DNA of 64,000 bases from Asterias rubens (lineage: Eukaryota; Echinodermata; Asteroidea; Forcipulatida; Asteriidae). The notes beneath the pieces were generated by a model, which saw nothing but the letters and a program-made list of their open reading frames with translations, did not search any database and was not told where the DNA came from. The position numbers and the translations under genes were made by a program. The stretch is from assembly GCF_902459465.1 (NCBI RefSeq), contig NC_047066.1:124001-188000 (forward strand), given 5' to 3'. How positions within the stretch are numbered: position 1 is the stretch's first letter; every line of letters begins with the position of its first letter. Of the stretch, positions 47,801-53,065 are shown piece by piece.

Positions 47801-50061
47801 TATGGCTCAAAATTTTTCCTGATTGTTAGACTGTAATATTTCTAGTTTCTTTCTTGTGTGATTGTTATCAACAATGTAATGTGATGACAACAATGTACCG
47901 GTAGTTTTCCAAGTAGTTTTCCAGTTTAGTTACTGATCTGTTTTATTACATTATGGTATGACTGGTTTGAATTTAAGCTTAGCTGCCTGTTACAAAAGTT
48001 ACCAATAATGCCTTCTTTGTTCCTTTCGGCAACCATACACTAAAGTATTGTTTAGGGTGAATAAAAGACATTGCTACATGGGACAGTACGAATTGACTGT
48101 TACTTGAAAGTTGACATACATTGTACTGTGTATGTACTTCCCTACATGATAAATCATCTAACTAGCATATTGTAGGCTGGACTTCACCATGTAGTCCCAT
48201 TGTCCAAGGGTGACAGTCGCAATATCTGTCATTCTTACATCATGTGCAAGACAATTGGAATCCTCATAAATGTTGGGTAAGCAGAGTGGCAGAAAGTGCC
48301 TAATTATTAAAAAATAGTAAATGAGGCCAAACACAACAAACAATCGCTAACAGTTTTTCGTAAATTCAAGACGTCTTAAATGTAGCTCTTAATTGATTCA
48401 AAAACCTTCAAATGATGCATCAAAGTTCTGTTTACCATGCTGGAGCCTGACTTCAAATGATGCATCAAAGTTCTGTTTACCATGCTGGAACCTGACTTTT
48501 CCTGTAGTTCATTTATGAAGGCATACTGTACTGCAGACTGAGATTTAATTTCAAAGCTCATTGCATGTAGCACTCAGCATGACCTCAAGTTTAACAGGTC
48601 ACTCATCCTTTCCAATCTCTCACACCATTTGAAGTGAGTGTAAGATTCGTCTGTAATGCTATCATTGTATGACAAGCAAATAAAATTGGAAGAGACTACA
48701 AAATGACAATTTTTTTCAATTGAATTTGTCCCATTCTCGAACTGGTGAATATGATGAACTATGATCATTAGTATCAATTGACGATCCTTGGCAAAAATAT
48801 GAAGTTCTAATCTATATTAAAATAAAACCTTTTTTTAATTTTTGTGTTTTTCTCTTTTCACGCAGCTCTCCAAACTATGCCAATGCATGGCCAATGACAA
48901 TACAATTCTCAATGTTTTCTTGTTTGTGTAATTGATACAATGTCGACAGTTAGTTGTTGGTTATTGTGTAAAGCCTTTTTGAGGTATGGCGGAAGTGATA
49001 CGCGCGCGTCACACGCAGAGACTGATGCCACGCTCACCATGTTTGTGGTCATTAGGTTTACGTGTAAACGCCGCATTGCCTAAAATGCGCACTTCACAGA
49101 ATAACACACGTTCTATTTCTAGTGGTCAATACCACAAATTTACCCAAACCTAGTGTTGTAGCATTGTGTCAGCCATACCTCAAAAAGGCTTATGTACTGT
49201 AGTCCACCACCATTAATTTCATTTGTTTATCTAGTTAATGTACAGTACTAGCCCACCTTGTTGAGCTGTTAAGCCATTACAGCTCAACAAGGTGGGCTAG
49301 TACAGTACATGGTAGCTCTACAAAAATGTGAACAACAAGTTAATATTATACAACAACCACACAACCCTTTCTTACCATGCTTACAAAACCAGGTGCTTAA
49401 AAACAAACTAGTCTAGCACTGGCAATAATTATGACTGGAAGTGCAGTGTTGGCTTTAATTCAATTGGCTATGTTTATTGTTATGTAGCTGTTCCCCACAT
49501 ACTCATACTTCATTTTTGTTATTTAACAACACTAAAAATAGGAATGTAACTAACTTTCAACAGCTGTGATCATTCAATGTCGGCCGTCCAGATGACTGGG
49601 TGACCGTACTCGGTGTAAAATTACTCTCACTTTCTGGCGTACAGTCACATAACAATCGCCATATACAACACAGGACACCGACAAATGCCCGAGTTTGGTT
49701 TGTTGACATGGCCGCTTGCTTTGACCATAGCATTCATAGAGAGCAAGGCTTTGCACTCGTACAATACAGCAATACACGATACAAACACGCACACACAGTC
49801 CGCGTACAACAAACAGCACTATGTATGTATTCTATATTGAACCAGAAAATGGCAGTTCGATCTATTTCTGATACTTGTCAATTTACCCGCTCCGGAAAAC
49901 CCCCCAAAACTCCACAAAAACACCCAAATTTGGAACGAAAGCGCCCCTGATGGACTCTGAGATAACATGCGGTCATTCCTGAGCTGTAAACTTACCTGTA
50001 AAAGCGGCAAATCGAAGTTTTTCCAGTACTGAAACATCGACGATACATTCGCCGCGGCCAT
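2810..50061 (-). CDS. cux1 (CASP isoform): CASP isoform of the CUX1 locus, Golgi tail-anchored coiled-coil protein (18 coding exons, complete)
   Basis: The same 11 shared exons are joined from the phase-1 donor at 16,791 to seven CASP exons (6,397 to 2,810): 2,079 nt, 692 residues, close to human CASP (about 680). CASP is a golgin-like protein of the Golgi membrane linked to intra-Golgi retrograde traffic. Family hallmarks visible here are [15 protein letters not shown] (about 511-525), the Y-rich block [13 protein letters not shown] followed by [19 protein letters not shown] (about 584-629), one hydrophobic helix near the C-terminus (about 633-651) and a short tail of about 40 residues ending LLNHG. 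No CUT or homeodomain is included. The CASP exons lie downstream of the whole CUX 3' end, so this mRNA must skip four exons and read through the CUX polyadenylation region. Alternative use is inferred from phase and from the known vertebrate gene. Confidence 0.93.
3191..3336 (-). CDS. cux1 (CASP isoform): CASP exon 17: transmembrane segment
   Basis: 146 nt, phase 0 in and phase 2 out. Encodes [20 protein letters not shown] then [20 protein letters not shown] and DSATECFAK. It contains the single C-terminal membrane helix that anchors CASP in the Golgi, with the conserved Tyr and His inside it. Acceptor TTTCAG, donor GTAAGT. Confidence 0.96.
3723..3866 (-). CDS. cux1 (CASP isoform): CASP exon 16
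   Basis: 144 nt, phase 0 to 0. Encodes [20 protein letters not shown] then [19 protein letters not shown] and PFDKATLSM. This is the most conserved part of CASP C-terminal regions (RYSxQYExRLDPFxSFS...LSPxDKATLSM). Confidence 0.96.
4646..4765 (-). CDS. cux1 (CASP isoform): CASP exon 15
   Basis: 120 nt, phase 0 to 0. Encodes [20 protein letters not shown] then [20 protein letters not shown]. The DNxKLxEKIxFLQSY block matches vertebrate CASP. Acceptor TTTTAG, donor GTTTGT (non-consensus after GT). Confidence 0.93.
4968..5074 (-). CDS. cux1 (CASP isoform): CASP exon 14
   Basis: 107 nt, phase 1 in and phase 0 out. Encodes [20 protein letters not shown] then [15 protein letters not shown]. The [20 protein letters not shown] block is a CASP hallmark. 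Acceptor TTGCAG, donor GTAATA. Confidence 0.94.
5195..5264 (-). CDS. cux1 (CASP isoform): CASP exon 13
   Basis: 70 nt, phase 0 in and phase 1 out. Encodes [20 protein letters not shown] and STL. Weakly conserved linker, supported by GTTCAG acceptor, GTAAGT donor and exact phase fit with both neighbours. Confidence 0.82.
5371..5748. mobile_element. TTAA-type MITE, copy 1 (in CASP intron 12)
   Basis: About 380 bp, closely similar to 17,252-17,639 and 63,397-63,782. Shared ends are GACACTATTGGTAATTGTTA-like on the left and AATAGTGTCCACTGCC-like on the right. Internally there are the landmarks CTCAACATATGCATAAAATA and GGTCATCGAAGTTGCGAGAT. The termini are inverted relative to each other and the right end abuts TTAA. 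This copy's left end is degraded. No transposase is encoded. Confidence 0.8.
6258..6397 (-). CDS. cux1 (CASP isoform): CASP exon 12 (first CASP-specific exon)
   Basis: 140 nt, phase 1 in and phase 0 out. Encodes [38 protein letters not shown] and MYLRGEGE. The end is a clear GTAGGT donor. The acceptor (ATGATAG) lacks a strong pyrimidine tract. I chose it because it alone keeps phase with exon 11, so the exact 5' edge is less certain than the others. Confidence 0.82.
6661..6845. mobile_element. MITE with ~24-bp terminal inverted repeats
   Basis: The ends are inverted copies built on TTTCGCATGCGAATGGA (6,668 onward) and TCCATTCGCATGCGAAAA (6,822 onward). The element is about 185 bp with no coding capacity. 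Each arm itself contains the palindrome TTCGCATGCGAA. Confidence 0.75.
9527..9820. mobile_element. Two tandem copies of a TTTCACAAAG inverted-repeat element
   Basis: The first copy (9,527-9,688) runs from TGGATTTCACAAAGAGTTAA to an inverted TTACTCTTTGTGAAATCGA. The second (about 9,697-9,820) starts TGGATTTCACAAAGACTTAA and lacks a clear right end. The interior is filled with inverted TAGGACTAGTCCTA-type palindromes. Non-coding foldback or MITE element. Confidence 0.7.
11598..12430 (-). CDS. cux1: CUX terminal coding exon 15: homeodomain and C-terminus
   Basis: 833 nt including TAG at 11,598-11,600. The homeodomain follows [18 protein letters not shown] and ends with [14 protein letters not shown]. 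His is present within the helix-3 WFHNHRSR, typical of CUX. The acidic and Ser/Thr-rich C-terminus ends SGDEWEF. The 414-nt plus-strand open frame here (11,940-12,353) is an antisense shadow. Confidence 0.96.
11598..50061 (-). CDS. cux1: CUX1-type CUT-homeodomain transcription factor (15 coding exons, complete)
   Basis: Spliced product of 11 shared exons plus four CUX exons: 4,062 nt, 1,353 residues, all junctions in phase. It is a nuclear DNA-binding regulator of the CUX class. Residues 1-427 form a long coiled coil shared with CASP. Three CUT domains lie at about 525-605, 786-867 and 992-1076, each with the GLxQGSVSD core and the KGREPxIxM motif. A homeodomain lies at about 1096-1155, with WFHNHRSR in helix 3. 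Three CUT repeats plus one homeodomain define CUX rather than ONECUT (one CUT) or SATB (two CUTs). Human CUX1 is about 1,500 residues, so this one is slightly shorter, mainly in the linkers and C-terminus. The start is set by the conserved N-terminus [14 protein letters not shown], with A at -3 and G at +4. In vertebrates CUX1 and CUX2 are paralogues; this is probably their pre-duplication counterpart. The exon structure is inferred from homology and splice sites without transcript data. Confidence 0.95.
12890..13516 (-). CDS. cux1: CUX exon 14: linker and CUT domain 3
   Basis: 627 nt, phase 1 to 1. The first ~120 residues are extremely Pro/Ser/Thr-rich. CUT repeat 3 runs from [19 protein letters not shown] through [18 protein letters not shown] and [19 protein letters not shown] to the exon end. 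Acceptor CTACAG, donor GTGAGT. Confidence 0.95.
13836..14606 (-). CDS. cux1: CUX exon 13: linker and CUT domain 2
   Basis: 771 nt, phase 1 to 1. A Ser/Thr/Pro-rich linker of about 175 residues is followed by CUT repeat 2, from [15 protein letters not shown] through [19 protein letters not shown] and [19 protein letters not shown]. Acceptor TTGAAG, donor GTTAGT (weaker). Confidence 0.95.
14935..15483 (-). CDS. cux1: CUX exon 12: CUT domain 1
   Basis: 549 nt, phase 1 to 1, so it can be skipped without changing frame. Begins [16 protein letters not shown] low-complexity part follows, with a run of eight glutamines and Ser/Pro-rich linkers. CUT repeat 1 starts near [17 protein letters not shown] and contains [19 protein letters not shown] and [10 protein letters not shown]. 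Acceptor CTGCAG, donor GTGAGT. Confidence 0.95.
16791..17013 (-). CDS. cux1: CUX1/CASP shared exon 11, the branch-point exon
   Basis: 223 nt, phase 0 in and phase 1 out. Encodes [20 protein letters not shown] up to [20 protein letters not shown] and VTKADVN. The LLLEKNRxLQSEN block is where vertebrate CUX1 and CASP diverge. The single GTAAGT donor can join the CUX acceptor (15,483), giving the junction codon AGT, or the CASP acceptor (6,397), giving AAA. Both are in frame. Confidence 0.95.
17252..17639. mobile_element. TTAA-type MITE, copy 2 (in CUX1 intron 10)
   Basis: This is the best-preserved copy. It is flanked on both sides by TTAA (17,252-17,255 and 17,636-17,639). Terminal inverted repeats are AGGCAGTGGACACTATTGGT on the left and its inverse, ATAGTGTCCACTGCCT, on the right. 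TTAA target-site duplication is the signature of piggyBac-type elements, so it is probably a non-autonomous member moved in trans. An internal palindrome GAGACCTC...GAGGTCTC is present. Confidence 0.85.
17759..17813. repeat. 20-bp tandem repeat, 3 copies, with a palindromic core
   Basis: Three units of CCATGCTTAGCATGG plus a GAGAGG- or GGAGG-type spacer. The core is a perfect 7+1+7 inverted repeat. It sits next to the inverted SINE pair. Confidence 0.8.
17827..18013. repeat. Large inverted repeat formed by head-to-head SINE-like copies
   Basis: Outer arms ACCAACTAGACTACCGAGG (17,827-17,845) and CCTCGGTAGTCTAGTTGGT (17,995-18,013) are perfect inverses. Inner arms at 17,845-17,891 and 17,915-17,961 pair over about 47 bp with few mismatches around a 23-nt loop. 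The loop and right-arm sequence recurs directly at 18,152-18,190. Confidence 0.85.
17993..18190 (+). mobile_element. tRNA-derived SINE-like element
   Basis: TAGTCTAGTTGGTAAGACAC resembles a tRNA A box and GGGTTCGAATCCCACCCGAG is a good B box and T arm. The acceptor-like ends (CTCGG/CCGAG) can pair. The anticodon arm is poor and a non-tRNA tail follows (to ~18,190). That favours a SINE head over a functional tRNA gene. Confidence 0.6.
18486..18614 (-). CDS. cux1: CUX1/CASP shared exon 10
   Basis: 129 nt, phase 0 to 0. Encodes [20 protein letters not shown], then [20 protein letters not shown] and [16 protein letters not shown] is conserved with vertebrates. Acceptor CCAATAG, donor GTGAGT. Confidence 0.94.
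19314..19379 (-). CDS. cux1: CUX1/CASP shared exon 9
   Basis: 66 nt, phase 0 to 0. Encodes [20 protein letters not shown] and KE, nearly identical to vertebrate CUX1/CASP. Acceptor TTGTAG, donor GTAAGC. Confidence 0.94.
19809..19962 (-). CDS. cux1: CUX1/CASP shared exon 8
   Basis: 154 nt, phase 2 in and phase 0 out. Encodes [18 protein letters not shown] and continues to QKAPSV, conserved with vertebrate MIMTDLERANQR. The acceptor and the first ~42 nt are repeated three times just upstream in the intron (exon starts at 20,080, 20,198 and 20,316). Confidence 0.94.
19921..20398 (-). repeat. 118-bp tandem array duplicating the 5' edge of exon 8
   Basis: The unit of 118 bp contains about 42 nt of exon 8 start (encoding [13 protein letters not shown]), the intact CTTTAG acceptor and ~70 nt of intron. 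The genuine exon begins at 19,962. Exact-period copies of the exon start fall at 20,080, 20,198 and 20,316. The copies diverge from the real exon after GAGAGAAC and run into stop codons (reading ERTTLEQ then stop in the outermost). No copy has a donor of its own. Copies differ by only a few bases, so the duplication is recent. Confidence 0.9.
20399..22255. repeat. 58-bp satellite array, 32 copies (intron 7)
   Basis: Unit GTGATAATAACCCATTCGCA then GTGAGACAATTCAATGCATA, then CACGTCATCTGACATGAA. Length 1,857 bp, 32 units. Units are nearly identical and vary mainly at one site: CACG, CACC, CACA or CATG before TCAT. On the transcribed strand each unit contains CACTTCATGTCAG|A, which resembles a 3' splice site. 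It abuts the exon 8 duplication array directly. Confidence 0.95.
22354..22431 (-). mobile_element. tRNA-derived SINE remnant
   Basis: On the minus strand GGGCTAGTTGCTTAGTTGGT looks like a D arm/A box and GGTCGCAGGTTCAAATCC a T arm/B box at the correct spacing. The acceptor ends do not pair. SINE-like remnants of the same general type, with CCTGCGACCTC, occur near 52,440 and 54,160. Confidence 0.55.
22463..22529 (-). CDS. cux1: CUX1/CASP shared exon 7
   Basis: 67 nt, phase 1 in and phase 2 out. Encodes [19 protein letters not shown] and SAAK, homologous to the vertebrate SELFDLKTKYDEE segment. The GTAAGT donor opens the intron that holds the 58-bp satellite and the exon 8 duplications. Confidence 0.92.
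22887..22937. repeat. (ACAAT)n microsatellite
   Basis: About ten perfect ACAAT pentamers followed by ACTTTATTGTCTCTGCAAGG, which looks like the end of a retroelement or SINE tail. Confidence 0.85.
23267..23343 (-). CDS. cux1: CUX1/CASP shared exon 6
   Basis: 77 nt, phase 2 in and phase 1 out. Encodes [19 protein letters not shown] followed by IQTLQT, coiled coil. Flanked by TGTAG acceptor and GTAAGT donor. Confidence 0.92.
24051..24174 (-). CDS. cux1: CUX1/CASP shared exon 5
   Basis: 124 nt, phase 1 in and phase 2 out. Encodes [20 protein letters not shown], then a charged coiled-coil segment ending REFIEKER. Acceptor TTCTCAG, donor GTGAGT. Confidence 0.93.
24624..24761 (-). CDS. cux1: CUX1/CASP shared exon 4
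   Basis: 138 nt, phase 1 in and out. Encodes [20 protein letters not shown] then [20 protein letters not shown] and AEVKNQ. The [22 protein letters not shown] block is diagnostic of CUX1/CASP. Confidence 0.95.
25404..26231. repeat. 46-bp tandem array, 18 copies with no differences seen (intron 3)
   Basis: Unit AGCATGAACAGTATAAGAAA, ACACACAAAATGCATAATGG, TTCTAC. The array length of 828 bp is exactly 18 x 46, and I see no differences between units. On the transcribed strand each unit reads TTTTCTTATACTGTTCATGC then TGTAG|AACC across the unit boundary, which resembles a 3' splice site. 46 is not a multiple of 3 and the array is not coding. Confidence 0.95.
27180..27660. promoter_or_regulatory. 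Dense cluster of ATTGAT/ATCAAT motifs (candidate CUT-homeodomain binding region)
   Basis: About ten ATTGAT or ATCAAT hexamers on either strand lie in ~450 bp (near 27,198, 27,253, 27,343, 27,422, 27,483, 27,503, 27,566, 27,608 and 27,631, with an overlapping pair ATTGATTGAT). CUX and ONECUT proteins are known to bind ATCRAT- or ATTGAT-type sites. Function here is inferred only. Confidence 0.4.
27752..28103. repeat. 44-bp tandem array, 8 copies with no differences seen (intron 3)
   Basis: Unit AAGTTTTCCTCATAGAATGC, CCCTTACCAGAGGGAAAATG, CTTT. Length is exactly 8 x 44 and I saw no differences. On the transcribed strand each unit contains CCCTCTG|GTAAGGGGC, a good 5' splice-site match. Confidence 0.95.
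29306..29976 (-). repeat. 89-bp tandem array duplicating the 3' edge of exon 3
   Basis: Repeats of ACCTGGTAGATCAATGAGTT start at 29,306, 29,394, 29,483, 29,572, 29,661, 29,750 and 29,839, with the authentic exon edge at 29,928 (period 88-89). Each copy carries about 40-47 nt of exon 3 (encoding [12 protein letters not shown]) plus a CCAG|GTAATAAG or similar donor. Most also have TTTGTGTCAG just 5' of it, so a copy could look like a 47-nt mini-exon. Copies differ by a few substitutions. Confidence 0.92.
29930..30056 (-). CDS. cux1: CUX1/CASP shared exon 3
   Basis: 127 nt, phase 0 in and phase 1 out. Encodes [37 protein letters not shown] and LIDLP, and joins exon 4 to give LIDLPDPVP, as in vertebrates. 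The last ~47 nt and the GTAATAAG donor are repeated seven more times in the intron downstream (see the 89-bp array). Confidence 0.95.
30380..30490 (-). CDS. cux1: CUX1/CASP shared exon 2
   Basis: 111 nt, phase 0 to 0. Encodes [19 protein letters not shown] followed by [18 protein letters not shown], a highly conserved stretch of the CUX1/CASP N-terminus. Acceptor CAACAG and donor GTAAAT are present. It is separated from exon 1 by a 19.5 kb intron. Confidence 0.95.
34486..34717. mobile_element. MITE-like repeat, relative of 48,972-49,191
   Basis: The core CGCGCGTCACACGCAG...TGCCACGCTCACCATG...TTAGGTTTACGTGTA...CCTAAAATGTGCACTTCAC matches the 49-kb copy over about 115 bp. It is bounded by ATTGACCC (34,482 onward) and inverted GGGTCAAT. 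Confidence 0.65.
37640..38100. promoter_or_regulatory. GC-enriched non-repetitive island in intron 1, candidate enhancer
   Basis: Composition changes sharply from flanking AT-rich intron. The island contains ATCGAT and AATCAATAGATTCAATAA near 37,830-37,860 and several CpGs, without a convincing splice-flanked open frame. It resembles conserved non-coding elements of developmental regulator introns, which is an inference. Confidence 0.35.
39700..40010. promoter_or_regulatory. Second GC-enriched island in intron 1, candidate enhancer
   Basis: Contains a run of homeodomain- and CUT-like motifs: CAATGATTGAATGG, AATCAATA, AATTGATGTGATGG and TAATCAATATGAC. CpG content is higher and there is no repeat structure. 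It has no coding signal. Confidence 0.35.
41218..41753. mobile_element. MITE with TTAAAGTCACCTGGAA terminal inverted repeats
   Basis: The ends TTAAAGTCACCTGGAAGTGG and TTTCCAGGTGACTTTAA are inverted. A second inner inverted pair, TTGACGTCAATCGAGGC and GCCTCGATTGACGTCA (41,368 and 41,643), brackets the GC-richer core. It is about 536 bp, with short overlapping open frames on both strands but no recognisable protein. Confidence 0.75.
46013..46087. repeat. Perfect 37-bp inverted repeat (hairpin)
   Basis: Arms 46,013-46,049 and 46,051-46,087 are perfect inverses around a single base. Each arm includes TTCGTTCCATCCGAAAAGTA. Probably the core of a foldback element. Confidence 0.9.
46282..46433. 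mobile_element. Foldback element, ~65-bp imperfect arms
   Basis: The left arm includes ATTCGTGCAATGGTGCAAAA and GGAATGTTCCATTCAAC. The right arm includes GTTGAATAGAACATTCC and CGCACCATTGCACTCATAAA. A small loop GGCTCCGCC separates them. Non-coding. Confidence 0.7.
47766..47805. repeat. Short perfect hairpin, 18-bp arms
   Basis: ATAAGAAATAATGAAACA, TCCA, TGTTTCATTATTTCTTAT: perfect inverse arms with a four-base loop. Confidence 0.85.
48406..48496. repeat. 45-bp direct duplication
   Basis: Two adjacent copies of CTTCAAATGATGCATCAAAG...CCATGCTGGAGCCTGA differ by one base (GAGCC/GAACC). Confidence 0.9.
48972..49191. mobile_element. 220-bp MITE with perfect 20-bp terminal inverted repeats
   Basis: Left end AAGCCTTTTTGAGGTATGGC at 48,972-48,991 and its exact inverse GCCATACCTCAAAAAGGCTT at 49,172-49,191. 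The core is related to the repeat at 34,486-34,717. Non-coding. Confidence 0.85.
49238..49310. repeat. Near-perfect 32-bp inverted repeat
   Basis: Arms ATGTACAGTACTAGCCCACC...GAGCTGT and ACAGCTCAACAAGGTGGGCT...GTACAT pair with one mismatch across a 9-nt loop. Confidence 0.88.
49996..50061 (-). CDS. cux1: CUX1/CASP shared exon 1 (start codon)
   Basis: Encodes [22 protein letters not shown] (22 codons, ends in phase 0 at a GTAAGT donor). It matches the vertebrate CUX1/CASP N-terminus almost residue for residue, which fixes the start. Translation starts at ATG 50,059-50,061 in the context CAACATGG. The palindrome TGATCGATCA lies immediately 5' of it. Confidence 0.93.
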
Positions 50062-50280
50062 GTTGATCGATCACTGGACAAAGAAATCAAACTCTCACAC
50101 ACACACTCTCGAATTATTTTGTGCACAGACGAGATTCGATGTAGCTGCATACAGCGCCTACCCTATAGCGTGCAGCGAGCACAGTGCTTATGCAGTGTCT
50201 GCAGTACTTGGCGTGTACCATTATTTCATCAGAGGGGTAGCAAATAATTGATCAAACTCTGCATATCAAACCAAAATTCT
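50062..50280 (-). promoter_or_regulatory. cux1: CUX1 5' UTR and proximal promoter region
   Basis: Sequence immediately upstream of the start codon is CpG-richer than the flanks. The palindrome TGATCGATCA (50,064-50,073) contains ATCGAT, a known CUX/CUT-type recognition sequence. No TATA box is obvious and the transcription start cannot be placed from sequence alone. Confidence 0.45.
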
Positions 50281-52676
50281 CCTTTTTATCTTTTTACGAA
50301 TGTTGTACTTTGACTTGGCATTTTTAGAAACTTTTTGAGCATTTCAAATTATTTTGTTCAAACCCAATGTGGATGTTTTAAGTTTCTATTTCAATCGAGT
50401 GATTGGATTATTAATTATCATAATTAGTATGGAACACTTGCTATTGGCTATGGCAACTTGCTGGGTCGTCGGTGATTGATCGCTGTGCAGAAACACCCAA
50501 TATAATAGCAATAGTCCTACCACAAGCAAGCAAGTTACTGCTTCAGCATGCACCATACCATAATATTATTATTACTTTGATGTGAAACACCGCGGTCCCA
50601 TAAAAGGAACTATTCGTAAACGTTAGATTAAATTGGAGAGTTCGAGATATGTTTGTAATTGTTTTGTATGTAGGCCTAATCTTTGTATGCTTCCAATGTG
50701 TGTTATTTCCATCACTTTTTCAAGGGAACAAAACACTAGTTATCATAACATTTTCAAAACAATTCCTTCTTATTCGAAGAAAATTTTCGTCTTTAACAAA
50801 AATTTGTAGTTTTGGTAAGAGCACGAGGCAGCTATTCAGATAGCATTACTAAAATCCAATAACCTAATTATTTTTGCGAGTTAGTTTATTTCGGATCATT
50901 ATCATCTTTATTGGTACTTTGGGAGGATTCATTATTTATTAAATTATTCATTTTAATTTCATGTTTATTTCCAGGCGATACCTGACAACCGAGGAACACG
51001 GTTTGAGCCTATGGGACAGTTGTTTAGATTGTATCCGTGGTGAAGATCGGCATCCCCAAAACACACATCCCAAAACCACCAGGGGCTAAAACTTATCCGT
51101 TTTGCAAAGAAATTTATTGCAACTTGCAAGTCAGCTTCAAAATCACGAACGACTCAGTCGTGTGATTTGGGAATAGTGGTGTTTTTTACAGAACTCAATA
51201 TATGAAACAAAACTGCGGCTGGACCATCATCGTACAGCCCTTCAATAAATAGATTAGTGGCGATTCCGCTCTATGGAAGGGCGCCACCACAAAGCCTATT
51301 AAATGTGACGTGTGACTTGAGATGGAATGGTACTCTATAAACAAGTTGAACTACAAACAATTGTTCCCCCCCTCCCCCACCCCCCATTTTCTAATAACTT
51401 GACGGTGGAATCTGAACAAATTTGTCTGAGTTTCTTGGGAATACGTTCATTAGGGGGGGGGGGGGGGTTGCCACTTTAGGCGTGGGGTATAGTGTACAAT
51501 GTTGCTCAGAATGACCCACCTTGTTTAAACACCCCCCTCTTTAAAGTGCAATGGTGTTTTGAAAAAACGTTGTTTAAATGTTAGTCAGGCGTTTAATTTG
51601 TTATCGTTGATATCGGGTTTTTTTATTACAAATTGTAGGCCCAGCTGTTTATGGTGTGAACATACAATCATCTTCCTCCATGATACAATCGATGTGGCAA
51701 CCAGGGGCCTGCGCCTTTCTGTCCGATGTTGTCTAAGTGTTAAATTGGTTCTTTTAATAAACAAACCCATACTTATGTAAGAAAGCACTGGACAAAATGT
51801 GCATTACTCATTTAACTATTATTTGTAATTGTTTAAATATTTTCAACAAATACACAGCCAATATAAAATATACAATTTTTTTGTTTTAATACAGTGAGAA
51901 AAAAACAGGAAATTAAAACATCATATTAATATAATTATTACACAAGCACCGGTTTTAGGCCTACTCGTCTATTTTTTTAGTTTGTATTTAATGCAACCAC
52001 CACATTCTATTTTTAGATCTTAGTTCTATAATATGTGGAATTATACAACGGAGACGGGTAAAACTTTGAACCAGCAATTACCTCTCTGAACTCATTTTGG
52101 TTGGGGTATATTAATAACAAGAGAAGTTACCAAACCGAAGTGAAATATTAGCCCACAAAAAGGGGTGTTGGCAGAGAGACGTTGAGTAAAGTTTTACCAT
52201 CAGCGTTGTCAACTAACACTACAGTATGTGAGAACAAACACTTTGTTTACGGGCTTCAAAAGAGCTGTGTCCATACTCTTTGGATGACTCTGATCTCTCT
52301 TTTTTTTTTACCAAGAATTTTATGATAATTTACCCATCAGTCGGCTTCCTTTTTAGATATAGGCCTTCTTGGTGTTTTGTTAACAAGGAAGCCGATTGTG
52401 TTAACATAACAAAGAAAGTTTGGCTCGATGGGAATTGGAACCTGCGACCTCCAGATTACGTGTCAGTTCGTTACTAACATACGTTGCCGGTGCATAAATC
52501 CAGGTCAAGTTTATTTTTGTCTTTGTCCACTCACGGATTTCACCAGAAAACAATTCACAAACTATTGATGATAAACCAATCGGTTAAAGTTGTTTAATGC
52601 ATTTTACACCAATGGTTTGCCTTTCAGAAAATGAGCGATATTATAAGTTAACCAAGACTTGACAAGAAGGTAAAGC
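50281..52676. other. Intergenic region between CUX1 and the membrane-protein gene
   Basis: No convincing gene. It contains poly(C) and poly(G) runs near 51,366-51,387 and 51,454-51,468, a possible plus-strand acceptor at 50,974 followed by a ~38-codon open frame, and a SINE-like end near 52,440. Confidence 0.55.
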
Positions 52677-52932
52677 CTAAGAAATACTTTGTCTACCATC
52701 TGGATCAGGATTATGTATATCAACTGGTGATCCAAAAACCGGATCACCGTCCGGATCCGGATTATGTGTATCAACTGGAGAACCGAAGACCCGATCTTTA
52801 CTTGTTGATTCATACATCGCCGATGTAGCGTCATCATCACATGTGACGTCAGTGAATCTTCGCTGGTAGTTTGCCATGTACGGCACTTTAGTTTCTTCAT
52901 CAGTGGTATCCAGTGTGACGTCATCATCAATC
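52677..52932 (-). CDS. Membrane protein terminal exon: cytoplasmic tail, part 2
   Basis: 256 nt, phase 2 in, TAG at 52,677-52,679. Encodes IDDDVTLDTTDEETKVPYMA and ends with two near-identical 17-residue repeats beginning VFGSPVDTHNPDPDGDP and VFGSPVDIHNPDPDGRQ. Acceptor GAAATAG. Alternative-frame open frames here are shadows. Confidence 0.75.
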
Positions 52933-53033
52933 CTATTTCGGTTGTTAAAAAGAAACACATCAAAAGCGAAATATAAACAGAACATTCAATGTTGAACGAT
53001 AAACAGCTCCGGATTTTATGAATGAGTATAACC

Positions 53034-53065
<32 letters not shown>

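Larger units (their letters stand above)
30491..49995 (-). other. CUX1/CASP intron 1 (19.5 kb)
   Basis: I found no conserved exon or RNA gene on either strand. It holds several MITEs and hairpins, listed separately, and islands of higher GC and complexity near 37,640-38,100, 39,700-40,010, 42,290-42,480 and 43,630-43,800 that may be regulatory. The remainder is ordinary AT-rich intron. Confidence 0.65.

Noticed and set aside
49600..49950. 116-codon plus-strand open frame next to CUX1 exon 1
   Set aside because: No recognisable domain, no splice support; it lies in intron 1 on the opposite strand and looks like chance in GC-richer DNA.
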